64,000 bases of DNA from Lichenostomus cassidix (Eukaryota; Chordata; Aves; Passeriformes; Meliphagidae), in assembly GCA_008360975.2 (NCBI GenBank), contig CM039210.1, positions 17,259,007-17,323,006 of the forward strand, written 5' to 3'. The notes beneath the pieces were generated by a model, which did no database searches, had not been told where the DNA came from, and worked only from the letters and a program-made list of their open reading frames with translations. Made by a program: the position numbers and the translations under genes. Shown in pieces: positions 32,095-43,357 of the stretch; positions within the stretch are counted from its first letter, which is position 1, and each line of letters begins with the position of its first letter.

Positions 32095-32951
32095 GGTAAA
32101 ATTTTGCACACACAGTACATGCACACACATTAAAAAAATTTCAGAAGCACTCGAGCAAATAGACAATATCACTTCCTCTCACAATTAATACACGTGCACT
32201 AAGTTTAAGTTTCACAACTGTTTCCACACACAAAACACAGAATTTTAAAGGCAAAATCAAATACAGCAATATTAGAAAGGTGTTGGGGTCTGAGTGTTTT
32301 CAATTCAGCAGCTAAAATCTTTCCCTTCAATAATATAATCAGCTCCCCCTCCAGATACTCCAAACCAACGGTTTATATGATTTATACTCATTCATTCTTA
32401 GCCACTCGCTTCGCTTTTCTCTGGCCGTTTCTGTCGCCAGAGAACGGAAACGCAGATAGAGCTCCGCTCTCGCTCCGTGTCGGTGACACTTCTCATTCAT
32501 TCCCACTCACACAGCAACAAAATAATGACAGTAACACAGTAACAAAATAACAACAGACAGAACAAAAATCACAGTATGGTGTAATACAGTGTGGTCCAAT
32601 CCCTTAAAGGTACCTTTCACTATAGCAGGGTCCAACCCCGGGGTCCAACCCTTTAAAAGTACCTTTTCTTGACAGCGGGGTCCAACCCCGGGGGTCCAAC
32701 CCCTTGCCCGGGACTAATTTTGGGAGACCCAGTCTCAACCCACCCTTGGGGTCTAGCACCCCGGACCTGCAGGCATTTCTTTTGAAAGTAGCAAATAACT
32801 TAATTTGGTGCAGATGGTCCTTAGTCTACTCCCGCCGTGAGCCAAAGGACAGCTGAGCTCCCCCTGAAAATTCAGGGTCGCGACTGGGAGGTCTGCTTAC
32901 CCCAGGATCCGGCAGCCGAGCAGAGTCAGGGTCCCATCTGGGGTGCCAGTT
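32095..32951 (-). mobile_element. Leader region of an H-type class I ERV
   Basis: It directly abuts the 3' side of LTR-H (minus sense). Just inside the LTR the minus strand reads TGGCACCCCAGATGGGAC, a PBS-like start whose tRNA I could not assign. No gag frame is visible before the gap. Confidence 0.55.
32592..32702 (-). repeat. Tandem duplication in ERV leader
   Basis: Two about 50-bp units, each with a TTAAA(G/A)GTACCTTT part followed by a doubled GGGTCCAACCCC block. The GGGTCCAACCCC blocks are partly self-complementary and could form hairpins. Confidence 0.7.
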
Positions 32952-33428
32952 TGATTCGCCCCAATCGAGCTCAGAGACACTTCAGAGACCAAGTCAGAGA
33001 AGTGGGTATTTGCTTTATTCAGTGCACCGGATGTGTGGGGAATTGTTTCCACCAAACACACATACCTCAGTACCCCAGAGACACAGTGTTATAGGTAAAA
33101 TCATGAATATTAATTACATTCTTCAGGATAGGAGTGGTTATACAAATCATTTCTCAGAAGTCATTAATATCATTAGCATGTGCGCCACGCATGCTCCGTA
33201 TATCCTGGTGGTTTTTGGAGACCCCCAAAGCCCCCTCCAAGGTGAAGGTCCTTCATGGGATGATTCAGTGGTTTCTGTGCTGGTTTCAAATGCATGCTTA
33301 GCTGATAAGCCATCTGGCCAGAGATGTTACCTACAATTTGAATTTGAATTAAGAGTTCAGCCTTCAGCCCTGGAAGCCACAGACAGGACCTGTGCTGGTG
33401 GAAGGGGGGGCAAAGCTCAGAGAATCTT
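32952..33428 (-). mobile_element. LTR-H attached to its leader
   Basis: TGATTCGCCCC at the left, with TTTATT (AATAAA on the minus strand) at about 33014. It resembles 57261-57958 and the reverse of 61524-61931. The U3 end seems truncated near 33428, where similarity to 1-253 stops. Confidence 0.75.
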
Positions 33429-33673
33429 TCTCATACACACAGTCTCCAGATGCTCTGCATAATACGAGCAAAGCGCTGCCCTTTAATGAAAGTAACCTAT
33501 GGTGGCTGGGATGCAGCCAGTCAGACCTCGCCATTAAAAGATTGGGAAAATTCTTCTCCTTTTTAGTCTCTTTCAATGCCAGCCCTGCAGTTTTATCTCC
33601 CTTGAATGCTGCTCTCCCTCATTTTGTCACTTAAACTGTGGGAAAAACAAAAACCCTCCAACAACATTTTTAA
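33429..33673. other. Unassigned sequence
   Basis: No feature recognised. Confidence 0.4.
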
Positions 33674-34213
33674 TGTTAGAGAGCCAAGGCATTACTTTAT
33701 TTTCTGGCCAGGATGTTGTTTTGGCCAGGATGTACCACAGAAATCATCTCATCCACACATAGCCTAGGTGTGCAGAATCATTCCATGACATATGGCTTTT
33801 ACTAGATTTTTCAGATATTTTATACAGTCAAAATACATAGAAATGTATTGGGTCAGTGTTCATTGGTCCAAAGTTGCGTAGTTCTTAGTATTTGGTTTTC
33901 TATTGGATCTGGATTTCTTCACGTTTGATGTTAATTAGGTCTTCTTTCTTATTCCTCTTTTTCCAGACCAGGTGTCTCCAACTAGCCAGGGATGTTGTTT
34001 GGAGTTGATGGTCTCTTAAAGACCTTGAGAGCTGTTATCTCTTGTCTTCTGTGCTACTCCCAGTCTGTTGAGATGCTAAATTCATCAAACCCCACCTGGT
34101 GGGGAACAATGCCCTGGAAGGAAACTTAAAATTCTTTTTCCCTGGGGCAAAGTCAAACAAAACCCTTGACTAAAGATAAACAAAAAACTTTTAAACTGAT
34201 ATATTTCTCAACA
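33674..34213 (-). mobile_element. Candidate solo LTR-P
   Basis: TG...CA-bounded 540 bp (TGTTAGAG to ...TCTCAACA) with TTTATT near the left end. Flanks TTTTAA and GTTTGA match only 4 of 6, so the call is tentative. Single copy. Confidence 0.4.
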
Positions 34214-34626
34214 GTTTGAGGCTCCAATTTCGAGAAGATTTGGTGTGTTGTTTGAGGTTTAATTTCAGAGCTTTTGTATTGACTCCAGGCTCCTGAATTA
34301 AGCTGTCCTGTGTCTGCGGTTGGCTAGCAGACTGTCCGCTGTAAGCTGTGCCTTGCTTTGTTGTTTAGGCCTCATTAATCTGAGGCAAGAGGCTTATTTC
34401 AGGGTGATTTACCACCACCCAAACACCAGCCGTCTGTTCTACTGCTGCTTGCCTCCACCTTGGATTCAGTTCTTGTTTCCCTTTGTTTCCACCCTTCTCC
34501 TCTCCCACTCTACCACTGTAAGCACTTGGGCAGTGGTTCCTCAATACGCATGGATCACTCTGACAGAACAGCGTAAAAAACCCCAAAACCACTGAATATG
34601 TATTCTTCCCAATGTCATTTATGCAT
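34214..34626. other. Unassigned sequence
   Basis: No exon or repeat recognised. Confidence 0.4.
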
Positions 34627-34665
34627 TGCAGTGGGTTGACGCTGGCCAGATTCCAGTCACCCACC

Positions 34666-36341
34666 TATAACGGATGAATGACATTGTCATGGGTTTTCGA
34701 CAGGACATTGCCAGGAGGACGCACGAAAAGAGGGCAACCAGGCTCCAACTTAAAGTTGCAAAAAGTGTTTAATTACCTAACAGAGTTGGAGGATAAATGC
34801 AGGCAAAAATAAACTTTTCATACAGTTTTTGTTCACTCCCCCCTCCCTCTTATGAACCTATAGTATTCACCCCCTTTCCTACTTTACAGTCAACAAGCCG
34901 GGTGGGGGGGGCAGGGTGTGGGGTCTCTTTTCAGTCCACAGAGCAGATTCTCAAATTTACTCATCACCACAATTCTTCTACTACAAATACTCTTTATCTC
35001 TACTTGTTTATCTCTCTCCAGACAGTTTTCTGCTCTCAACCCCACCCTCTTAAGAAGCAGTCTCTACACTCACCCCCCCCCCCTTCCTTCTTTCCAAACC
35101 AGCAACACAGACAGGGGGCAGGTTGAGGGGTCCTCTGGTCAGTCCAATCAGGAAAAGAGGTTCTCTACTTAGCCAGGGGTCCTTCCCACAAGAGACAGTC
35201 CTCTGGGAACTTCTTTGGCGTGGGTCCAATCTCATGAGCAACATCCCGCCCGAATTCTGCTGCAACATGAGTTCTTTTGTCCATAAGGTGCTGTGCAGAC
35301 TCTCCTGAGCTGAGGCCAGGCTGCTTCCATGCCAGGAGCAAGGCCTTTCTCTCCCATTCAAGGCCTTTTGCAGTTTTAACTCTTAGATGAGACTCCCACT
35401 GGTTCACAGTCTTTTCCAGGCATCCACCTGCTCCTCTGGAGTGAGCTGTGGGTGGATTTCTGCATCTTTATGGACTCCATGGGCTGCAGGAGAAACTTCT
35501 TGCTCCCCCCATAGCTTCCACCACGGCTAGCAGAAAGTTTCAGCTCCGGTGCCGGAAGCACTGGAGCACCCCTTTCTCCCCCCTTCTTCACTGACCTTGG
35601 CAATCTCCATGCTGTTCTCCCTCACATATTTTCACCTCCACCTCCTCCTCCTCCAACTACAAAGTGAAAGAAGTGTGTGCCTGCTTTGTTTTGAATTTTT
35701 CTTAAATATGTTTTCACAGAGGCGTAACTAGCACCTCTAATTGGCCCAAACTTGGCCGGTAGCATGTCCATCACCTTCAGAGCCATCAGAGATTGGCTCT
35801 TCTGGACTTGATGTAAAAACTTCCAGAACTTGCACTCAGGACACACAGGAGCCATCTTTGTGCCACACCCCACCCCTCAGACACCTCCCCAGGCCTACTA
35901 GAACAGCTTCTGAGGGGTCCAAATTTCTCCTAGATGTTAAAAACACTTTACTGATGTTTTGGGCCAATCAAAACCACCACAGGCATGAACTCCCCTTAGC
36001 AGTCATAAAGAGGAATCCCTTTATTGCAAAAACCCAGGGTTTTTAAACAATTAGTTTGTTATAAGTTTACATTCTTGTGAAGCACAACAAATGTGTTTTA
36101 ACCAACCACCATAAACAACAACAGGAACACACACTGGTTATAATCAACCACCATACACCATGGTGTGAGCACTCACTGGTTCTATCACTTGTTTTCCAGG
36201 GTTATGTAACTTGTTTTTCACCTCTAGTTTAGCTGAGTCATTCCCAGAATGCTTTTCTGGTTAGCCGAAGTAACAGGAGTGAGCAAGGATTTTACAAGGG
36301 TAACAAGGCCCTCATTTCTAAGGTTTTTCTTATCCACAACA
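34666..36341 (-). mobile_element. LTR-N, nested in LTR-B and split by LTR-A
   Basis: Flanks CCCACC (34660-34665) and CCCATC (36342-36347), a 6-bp TSD with one mismatch. The right end is ...CCACAACA; the left end reads TATAACGG, i.e. TA. CCTTTATTGC at about 36017 gives AATAAA on the minus strand. Without LTR-A it is about 375 bp. Confidence 0.6.
34685..35981 (-). mobile_element. Solo LTR-A nested in LTR-N
   Basis: 1297 bp, TGTCATGGG to ...ACCACCACA, with flanks GACAT (34680-34684) and GGCAT (35982-35986), a 5-bp TSD with one mismatch. It closely matches 4326-5629. Confidence 0.82.
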
Positions 36342-37321
36342 CCCATCAAAGCTGCTCTCTCGCTCCCCTCCACAGCTGGATGGGGAGAGAAAATATAACA
36401 AAAGGTTCATGAGTTGAGCTAAGGACCAGGAGAGATCATTTATCAAATACCGTCATAGGCAAAACAGGCTTGAATTAGAGATATTAATTGAATTTATTGC
36501 TAACAAAATCAGAGCAGGATAATGAGAAGTGAAATAAGACCTTAAAACCATCTTTCCCCCACCCTTGCCTCCTTTCCAGCTCTACCTTCTCCCCCAGTGG
36601 TGCAGGGAGACAGGGAGTGGGGGTTATGGTCCGTTCATCACCCCTTGTTTCTCCCACTGCTCAGGGAGAGGAGTCATTCCTCTGCTGCACCGTGGGGTCC
36701 ATCCCATGAGAAATAGTTCCCTATGACCTTCTGCAATGTGAGTATATCTCACAGGCAACAGTCCTCCCCAAACTGCTGCAGCGCAGGTCACTCATCCATG
36801 GGATACAGTCCTTTAAGGACGGGCTGCTTCAGGAAGGGCTTCTCTCTCCACGGGCCTCCCACAGGGTCACAGCCTCCTCTCAGGCATCCATCTGCTCCGA
36901 CGTGGGTCTCCCACACGGGCTGCATGTGGATCTCCATGGGCTGCAGGGGGACAGCCTGCTTCACCATGGTCTTCACCATGGGCTGCAAAAGAATCTCAGC
37001 TCTGGTGCATGGAGCACCTCCTCCCCCTCCTTCTGCACTGACCCTGGTTTTTGTAGAGTTATGTTTTTCGCGTTCTCACCCCACTCTTCTCTGGCTGGAA
37101 AATTACAACTGCGCAACAAATTTTTTCTCCTTAAATATGCTATCACAGAGGCGTTACTACCATTTCTAATTGGCCCAGCCTTGGCCAGCAGCATGTCCAT
37201 CTTTGGAGCTGTGAGGGATTGGCTCTGACGGACATGGAGGAAACTTCCAGCAGTTTCTCATGGAAGCCATTCCTGTAGACCCCCCGCTACTGAAGCTTGG
37301 CCATGTACACCAAAACACGCA

Positions 37322-37371
37322 TCCATAGGGATTTTATTTTAGGGTTCACTGTTGCTCGGCTATACATAGAA
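37322..37371. other. Short spacer
   Basis: Unassigned sequence between LTR-B and the CR1. Confidence 0.4.
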
Positions 37372-37582
37372 TCACAGAATAAGCTGAGTTGGAAGGGACC
37401 CACAAGGATCATTGACTCCAACTCCTGGCCCTGCACAGGACACACCAAGAGTCACACCACGTGCCCGAGAGCATTGTCCAAATGCTTCTTGAATTCTGTC
37501 ATGATTTAGGAAAAAGAGGCAAAACTTCACAACCTATATAATTTTAAGTTGTAACGCCGGTATGTTTATTACAGCGCCGGGC

Positions 37583-39220
37583 TGTGGTGGTTTTGATTGG
37601 CCGAAAACATCAGCAAGGTATTTTTAACATCTAAGAGAAATTTAAATCTCTCAGAAGCTGTTGTGGTAGGCCTGGGGAGGTGTCTGAGGGATGGGGAGTG
37701 GCACAAAAATGGCTCCTGTGAGTCCTGAGTGAAAGTTCTGGAGGTTTTTACATCAAGTCCAGCAGAGCCAATCTCTGATGGCTCTGAAGGTGATGGACAT
37801 GCTGCCGGCCAAGTGTGGGCCAATTAGAGGTGCTAGTTACACCTCTGTGAAAACATATTTAAGAAAAAATCAAAACAAAGCAGGCACGCACTTCTTTCAC
37901 TTCTTTGTAGTCAGAGGAGGAGGAGATGGAGGTAAAAATATGTGAAGGGAGAACAGCATGGAGATTGCCAAGGTCAGTGAAGAAGGTGGGGGAGGAGGTG
38001 CTCTAGTGCTCCAGGCGCCGGAGCTGAAAACTCTCTACTAGCTATGGTGAAGGCCATGGGGAGCAGGAGGTTTCCCCTGCAGCCCATGGAGTCCATAAGG
38101 ATGCAGAAATCCACCCACAGCCCATGTCAGAGGAGCAGGTGGATGCCTGGAGAGAGCTGTGATCCAGTTTGGAGTCTCATCGAAAGAGTTAAAGCTACAG
38201 AGGCCTTGCAAGGGAGAAAAAGGCCTTGCTCCTGAGATGGAAGCAGCATGGCCTCGGCTCAGGAGAGTCTGCACCTTATGGACAAGAGGACTCACATTGC
38301 AGCAGAATTCAGGCGGGATGTTGCTCGTGAGATTGGACCCACGCCAAAGAAGTTCCCAGAGGACTGTCTCTTGTGGGAGGGACCCCATGGCTAAGTAGAG
38401 AACCCCTCTCCCTGGTTGGACTGACCAGAACACCCCTACCCTGCCCCCTGTCTGTGTTGCTGGTTTAGAAAGAGGGAAGGGGGGTGAGCGCAGAGACTGC
38501 TTCTTAAGAGGGTGGGGGGTTGTCACTGTTGAGCCGCTAACAGAGAAGAAAACCCGGATTCTCAGCGTGGCATAGAAAAGAGAGCTTTATTATTTTGATT
38601 CCAACTTATATAGACTTTTCAGAGGTCACCCAGATTGGTCAGTCAGAAACCTCCCCCTAGGCCTGATTGGCCAGGCCTGAACTGTCCAAATCTCGAGACA
38701 CTGTTTTAATAACATCCAAACTTTATCTTTGTTTATAAAACACAGGAGAAAGTTCTCATGGGAAAGACCTGTGCTAGCCACAGGGGGTGAGAGCAGAAAA
38801 ACTGTCTGGAGAGAGAGAGAAACAAGTAGAGATAAAGAGTATTTGTAGTAGAAGAATTGTGGTAATGAATAGATTTATAGATCTGCTTTGTGGACTGAGA
38901 AAATACCCACACCCTGCCTCCCTACTCGGGCTTGCTGGTTAAAAAGAGGAAAGGGGGTGAATAAAATGGGTTCGTAAGAGGGAGGGGGGTGAGTGAACAA
39001 AATAGTGTATGAAAAGTTTATTTTTGCCTTGCATTTATCCTCCAACTCTGTTAGGTAATTAAATCACTTTTTTGCAACTTTAAGTTGGAGCCTGTTTGCC
39101 CTCTTTACGTGCATCCTCCTGGCAATGTACTATCTCATTTGACTCACAAGATTTATGTGTTTTTTTCTGTAGCAAGAGAGAGATAGAGTGTCAGCGTTTA
39201 GTCAGGGTCAAACCCTGACA
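37583..39220 (+). mobile_element. Solo LTR-A (+ strand) nested in LTR-M, split by LTR-J
   Basis: TGTGGTGGTTTTG to ...AAACCCTGACA with exact 5-bp TSD CGGGC (37578-37582, 39221-39225). It is longer than the copies at 4326 and 34685 because it keeps about 100 bases near its 3' end. Without LTR-J it is about 1370 bp. Confidence 0.87.
38521..38782 (-). mobile_element. Solo LTR-J, class II, innermost of the nest
   Basis: 262 bp, TGTCACTG to ...CTAGCCACA, with exact 6-bp TSD GGGGGT (38515-38520, 38783-38788). TTTATT (AATAAA on the minus strand) at about 38586. It matches 57379-57641. Confidence 0.9.
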
Positions 39221-39845
39221 CGGGCACGTGGTAGATAGCTCTCCAAAGACACGCACACCGTCAGTCTCGTATAGCTCGGTATATATCTGGTTACATTGTT
39301 ACACATTCATGGAATTTCTCAATCCGCTTATACATATGTATAACCTATCCCTGCTTCATATTATAATGAGTTCAAAAGTCATTTTTATATCCTTGTGCCT
39401 GTGTAGTTCCGTTTGGTAGGGGGCTCTGGGGGTCTTTTCTGAAAAAGGACAGGAGATCTTTCTGTTTTATGCGTGTGTTCTGATTCTCTGTCCAAAAGCC
39501 AAAACAACATATTTGATTTTTTGCCAGTGTGGAGGTTCCATGAGTGTCATAGTCCTTTTTTGGCAAACACAGTGAATGTTAAGTAAACAATATTCTGTTT
39601 ATTAAGTTATCAATCCTTTCTATCAAGTAGTCTCTACAAGTTATTTTTTAACTTCTGATTCCCTTGTATCAGTCAGGCTTGGTGCTGTGACCACTTCCCT
39701 GGGGAGACTGTTCCAGTGCCCAACAACCCTCTGGATGAAGAACCTTTTCTGAAGATCTAACCTAAATACCCCCAACACAGATTCATGCTGCTCCCTTGGG
39801 TTCTGTTACTGGTCACTAGAGAGAAAAGATTGGTGCTTCTTCTTC

Positions 39846-40210
39846 TCTATGCTTTCTTCTTGGAGAGAAAATGAACTATAGCCCTAAGGGGAAAAAAATA
39901 TAAAGAAAACACCATGGTTCTTGTGGCTTGTTACTAAGTATCCCACAGTGAAAAACAGTCGTGATTTTATGTTAAAATAACTATTAAGCTCAGTGGCAGG
40001 ACAACAGATTGAATCGCACAGCCTCTCTGGTGCTGGTTGTCAGGGGAAGTGGCTGTAAATGTGCTCTTTGGTCCTGGAAATGTTGGGATATTTGGATGGA
40101 TGGAGTAGGAGTCACAGAAGGATGGCATTGCCTACCTATACACTTGTCATTCCTGAGCAGGCACAATTACTGTGTTTATGTGGGTATCATGCTGGAGAAC
40201 TATTTTGGTG
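39846..40210. other. Intron sequence, no gene seen
   Basis: No feature recognised. Confidence 0.45.
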
Positions 40211-40881
40211 TGTGTTGGTTTTGCACGGCCTGGTTCTTGGTAGTGAGGGGGTGTCTTGGGGTGATGTTTTGATAATCCTGTATTCCCTATCGTTTGCTTG
40301 TATGCCCAGAAATGTGGTCCTGTAGCTTTAATTGCGTTCAGCAGCTAGAAGCTCTGCTGGCTTGGGTTGTTTTGAAACTCTCCCCCAGGTTTCTCTGCTG
40401 GGGAGTGAGGGGGAGGAAGGGACATTCTTTCACTTAGCTGCTGCCACTGCTGTTGCTGCTAACTTTTCCCTGGGATTGTTTCTTTGTTGTCTCCTTTTTG
40501 GACTTTTTATCCTGGACTTTCTTTCTCACCTGAGAACCCAAGGAGCCCCAGGTGAACGGTAGACAAGAATCCTCCAGGGAGCCACCAGAGCAACTCTGCC
40601 TGCCCTCCCCAGGGACTCCCGGAGAGGGGAAGCTACACCTGAGGAGAAGGACACTAAAGTTTATCAGCTGTTTACTCAGGTTTAATAATTCCTTTTCCCT
40701 TTTCCCCTTGCCCCGTGCCTTGCAGGGCACTCTGCATGTTTTGTTAAATAAATAGTTTTTTTCACTTTCATCCAAGAAATTCTGTTGTGATGGGGGAGGG
40801 GGTGCCAGAAGCCCTTTGCTTTGGGGGAGGCATTTGTTCGGAGCGCTTTCCACCTAGAAAATTTGTCTCTAATCCATAACA
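40211..40881 (+). mobile_element. LTR-C, ERVL-like
   Basis: TGTGTTGGTTTTGC to ...AATCCATAACA, with AATAAA at about 40747 on the + strand. A second copy is at 42716-43357. No TSD was found; the right side abuts LTR-B directly. Confidence 0.7.
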
Positions 40882-41920
40882 GGGGGCCACAAAGGTGGCT
40901 TCTGTGAGAAGCTGCCAAAAGCTTCCACTATGTGTGGCAAAGCCAATCCCTGATGGCTCTGAGGATGGACGTGCTGCTGGACAAGGCTTGGCCAATTAGA
41001 GATGGTGGTAATAATGCCTCTGTGATAACACATTTAAGAAGAAATCAAAACAAAGTTTGGGCGCAGTTGTAATTTTCCAGCCAGAGAAGAGTAGGAGGTG
41101 AGAATACATGAGGAAAACAACATGCAGACACCAAGGTCAGTGAAGAAGGAGGGGGAGGAGGTGCTCCAGGCACCAGAGCTGAGATTCCTCTGCAGCCTGT
41201 GGTGAGGAGCATGGTGAAGCAGGCTGTCCCCCTGCAGCCCATGGAGGATCCACGGTAGATGCAGAGATCCACCTGCAGCCTGTGGGGGAGGAGCCCACAC
41301 CAGAGCTGGTGGACACCTAGAGGAGGCTGTGATCCTGTGGGAGACCTGTGGAAGGAGGGGCCCTGCTCCCAGGCTGGAACAGCCTGTTGTTGGAGGACTG
41401 CACCCCATGGAAGAGTGACCTGTGCTGCAGAAGTTTTGGGAGGACTGTTTGCCTGTAGGATGGACTCAAATTGCAGCAGGTCGCAGGGAGCTGCTGCTCA
41501 TGAGATGGATCCATGTCAGAGAAGTTTGGGGAGAACTGTCTTCCGTGGGAGGGACCCCACGGTGCAGCAGGGTAACAGCTCCTCTCCCTGAGCAGCGAGA
41601 GAAACCACAGACCAAGAAAACCCCCACTCCCTGTGATAATGGTGGAAAGGAGGGAGGGTAAGGGGGGAGAAAGGTAGTTTTTTAAGGGCTTATTTTACTT
41701 CTCTTTATCCTGCTCTGACTTTGTTAACAATAAATTTACTTCGTATCTCCATGTCAAGCCTGTTTTTGACCTTGATGGTAATTGATGAGTGTTTTCTCCC
41801 TGTCCTTATCTCAACCCATGAACCCTTTGTTAAAATTTTCTCTTCTCTGTCCAGTTGCAGAGGGGAGCGAGCAAGAGGCTTTTGTGGGTGCCTAGCATCC
41901 AGCCAGCATCAAACCATGAT
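40882..41920 (+). mobile_element. LTR-B, + strand, lacking its first bases
   Basis: Reverse complement of the LTR-B at 34627-37321. AATAAA at about 41729. It ends near ...CATCAAACCATGA. The 5' end is missing where it meets LTR-C. Right boundary is approximate. Confidence 0.7.
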
Positions 41921-42267
41921 ATGGTGGCATAAGACAGGAGAGGAAGAAAAGGGAAGAGGCTGAAAAGCAGTGCTTAATTCAGCTTCACAAAGCTCTTTCA
42001 GAAAAGTGCTCCTCTGTGAAGAGCCAAACTGTTTCAGCAGCTGAGATGCTGATAAAAGCCTTGGAAAGGCTGTGGTGGAAGTTCTGCTCTTCCCCACGTT
42101 GCCATGGGCCAAGGCTCAGTTATCCTTTATGCACCTCATGTTTTCATATGTTGGTGGGGGATTATTTTGAGGGTATTGCGAGGTGGGACAGAAGAAAAGA
42201 GTGTGAACAGCTGAAAGCCAGTCAAGTTTGGCCTTTGAGACCTTCCAGGGGCCAAGTGGAGACAGGT
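41921..42267. other. Intron sequence, no gene seen
   Basis: No feature recognised. Confidence 0.4.
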
Positions 42268-42475
42268 TAATCATTGAATCACAAAATATGCTGAATTGGA
42301 AGGGACCCACAGGGATCATTGTCTGACTCCTGGCCCTGCACAGAACCATCCCCAAGGGTCACACCATGTGCCTGAGAGCATTGTCCAAATGCTTCTTGAA
42401 CTCTGTCAGGTTGGTGCTGTGACCACTTCCCTAGGGAGCCTGTTCCACTGCCCAACCACCCTCTGGGTGGTTGAG
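42268..42475 (-). mobile_element. CR1 3' end fragment
   Basis: TGAATCACAAAATATGCTGA, then GGAAGGGACCCAC and the GTGACCACTTCCCTAGGGAG block identify a minus-strand CR1 tail of about 200 bp. Confidence 0.87.
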
Positions 42476-42715
42476 CCAACTCCTTGGGGATGAGGCTACT
42501 GCCATTATTTTCAATGTCCATTGCTCAAAACCTAGGAATGCTGATGGGAACTGATCAGATCAGATCCCAGACAGACCTGCCAGCAGCTTCAAGGTGCACA
42601 GCAGGGTGCAGTTAAGTCAAGCCCACCTCCTGAGCTGGTCTTTTCAGCCACAGACTTGGGAGACCAAGAAGAAGATGGGATCCTTCACTTAATCCCAGCC
42701 ACCTCCTCTGGAGCA

Positions 42716-43357
42716 TAGAGCTGTCTTGGAGTGATGTTATGATAATCCTGTATTCCCCATCATTAGCTTATATGCTCAGAAATGTGGTCCTGTGGCTTTA
42801 ACTGCACTCAGCAGCAGAGAGAAGCATGGGTTGTTTTGAAAACTTTTTCCCCAAGCCTCGCTGCAGGGGAGCGAGGAGGAGGAGAAGGAGGACTCTCCAG
42901 AGACTGTGGCTGCGACAGCTGTCGAAGTTGCTAGCTCTGTTCCTGTGGTTTGGTTTTTTTCACCATTTTTTCGTTTGGACCCCTTTTTTTCCAATTTGCT
43001 TTATCTCCCGGAAAACCTAAGGAGCCCCAGAGGACGGCAGAGCTCCAGGGAGCTACTGGAGAAACTCCGCCCAGCCCCCCGGGGGGGGGCCCGGAGAGGA
43101 GAAACTAAGTCTGAGGAAAAGGACGCTAAAGTTTGCCAGCTGTTTAATCAGGTTTAATAACTCCTTTTCCCTTGTTTTCCCCTTCCCCTGTGCCTTGCAG
43201 GGCACTCTGAGTGGTTTTGTTAAATAGTTTTTTCTTCACTTCCATCTAAGAAATTCTGTTGTGGGTGAGGGAGGGGGTGTCAGAGCCCTTGGCTCTCGAA
43301 GGAGGCATTTGTTCAGAGTGCTCCCCACCTAGAGAATTTTATCATTAATCCGGGACA
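42716..43357 (+). mobile_element. LTR-C, second copy, 5' truncated
   Basis: It matches 40250-40881 from TGTCTTGGAGTGATG to ...AATCCGGGACA, lacking the first about 45 bases. The copies share the ATAATCCTGTATTCC and TGCCTTGCAGGGCACTCTG blocks. Confidence 0.75.

Larger units (their letters stand above)
34627..37321 (-). mobile_element. LTR-B (ERVL-like), carrying nested LTR-N and LTR-A
   Basis: LTR-B is in two parts, 34627-34665 and 36342-37321, in reverse orientation to the copy at 40882-41920. Flanks TGCAT (34622-34626) and TCCAT (37322-37326) form a 5-bp TSD with one mismatch. TTTATT near 36494 gives AATAAA on the minus strand. The parts join once LTR-N is removed. Confidence 0.7.
37502..39671 (-). 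mobile_element. Solo LTR-M (class I-like), split by LTR-A
   Basis: TGATTTAGG to ...TTGTATCA with 4-bp TSD GTCA (37498-37501, 39672-39675). GTTTATTACAGCG near 37565 gives a polyadenylation signal on the minus strand. LTR-M sequence is 37502-37582 and 39226-39671, about 530 bp. Confidence 0.8.
37372..39845 (-). mobile_element. CR1 LINE, minus strand, split by a three-LTR nest
   Basis: The CR1 tail (ATAGAATCACAGAATAAGC...) runs to 37501 and resumes at 39672 with the next conserved CR1 block (GGCTTGGTGCTGTGACC). Everything between is inserted ERV sequence. Confidence 0.88.

Noticed and set aside
31382..32188. Long open frames across the N block
   Set aside because: They consist mainly of unknown residues created by the 500 Ns and have no coding support.
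40211..41920. LTR-C inserted into LTR-B
   Set aside because: No LTR-B sequence lies left of LTR-C and no TSD was found, so insertion of one into the other is not shown.
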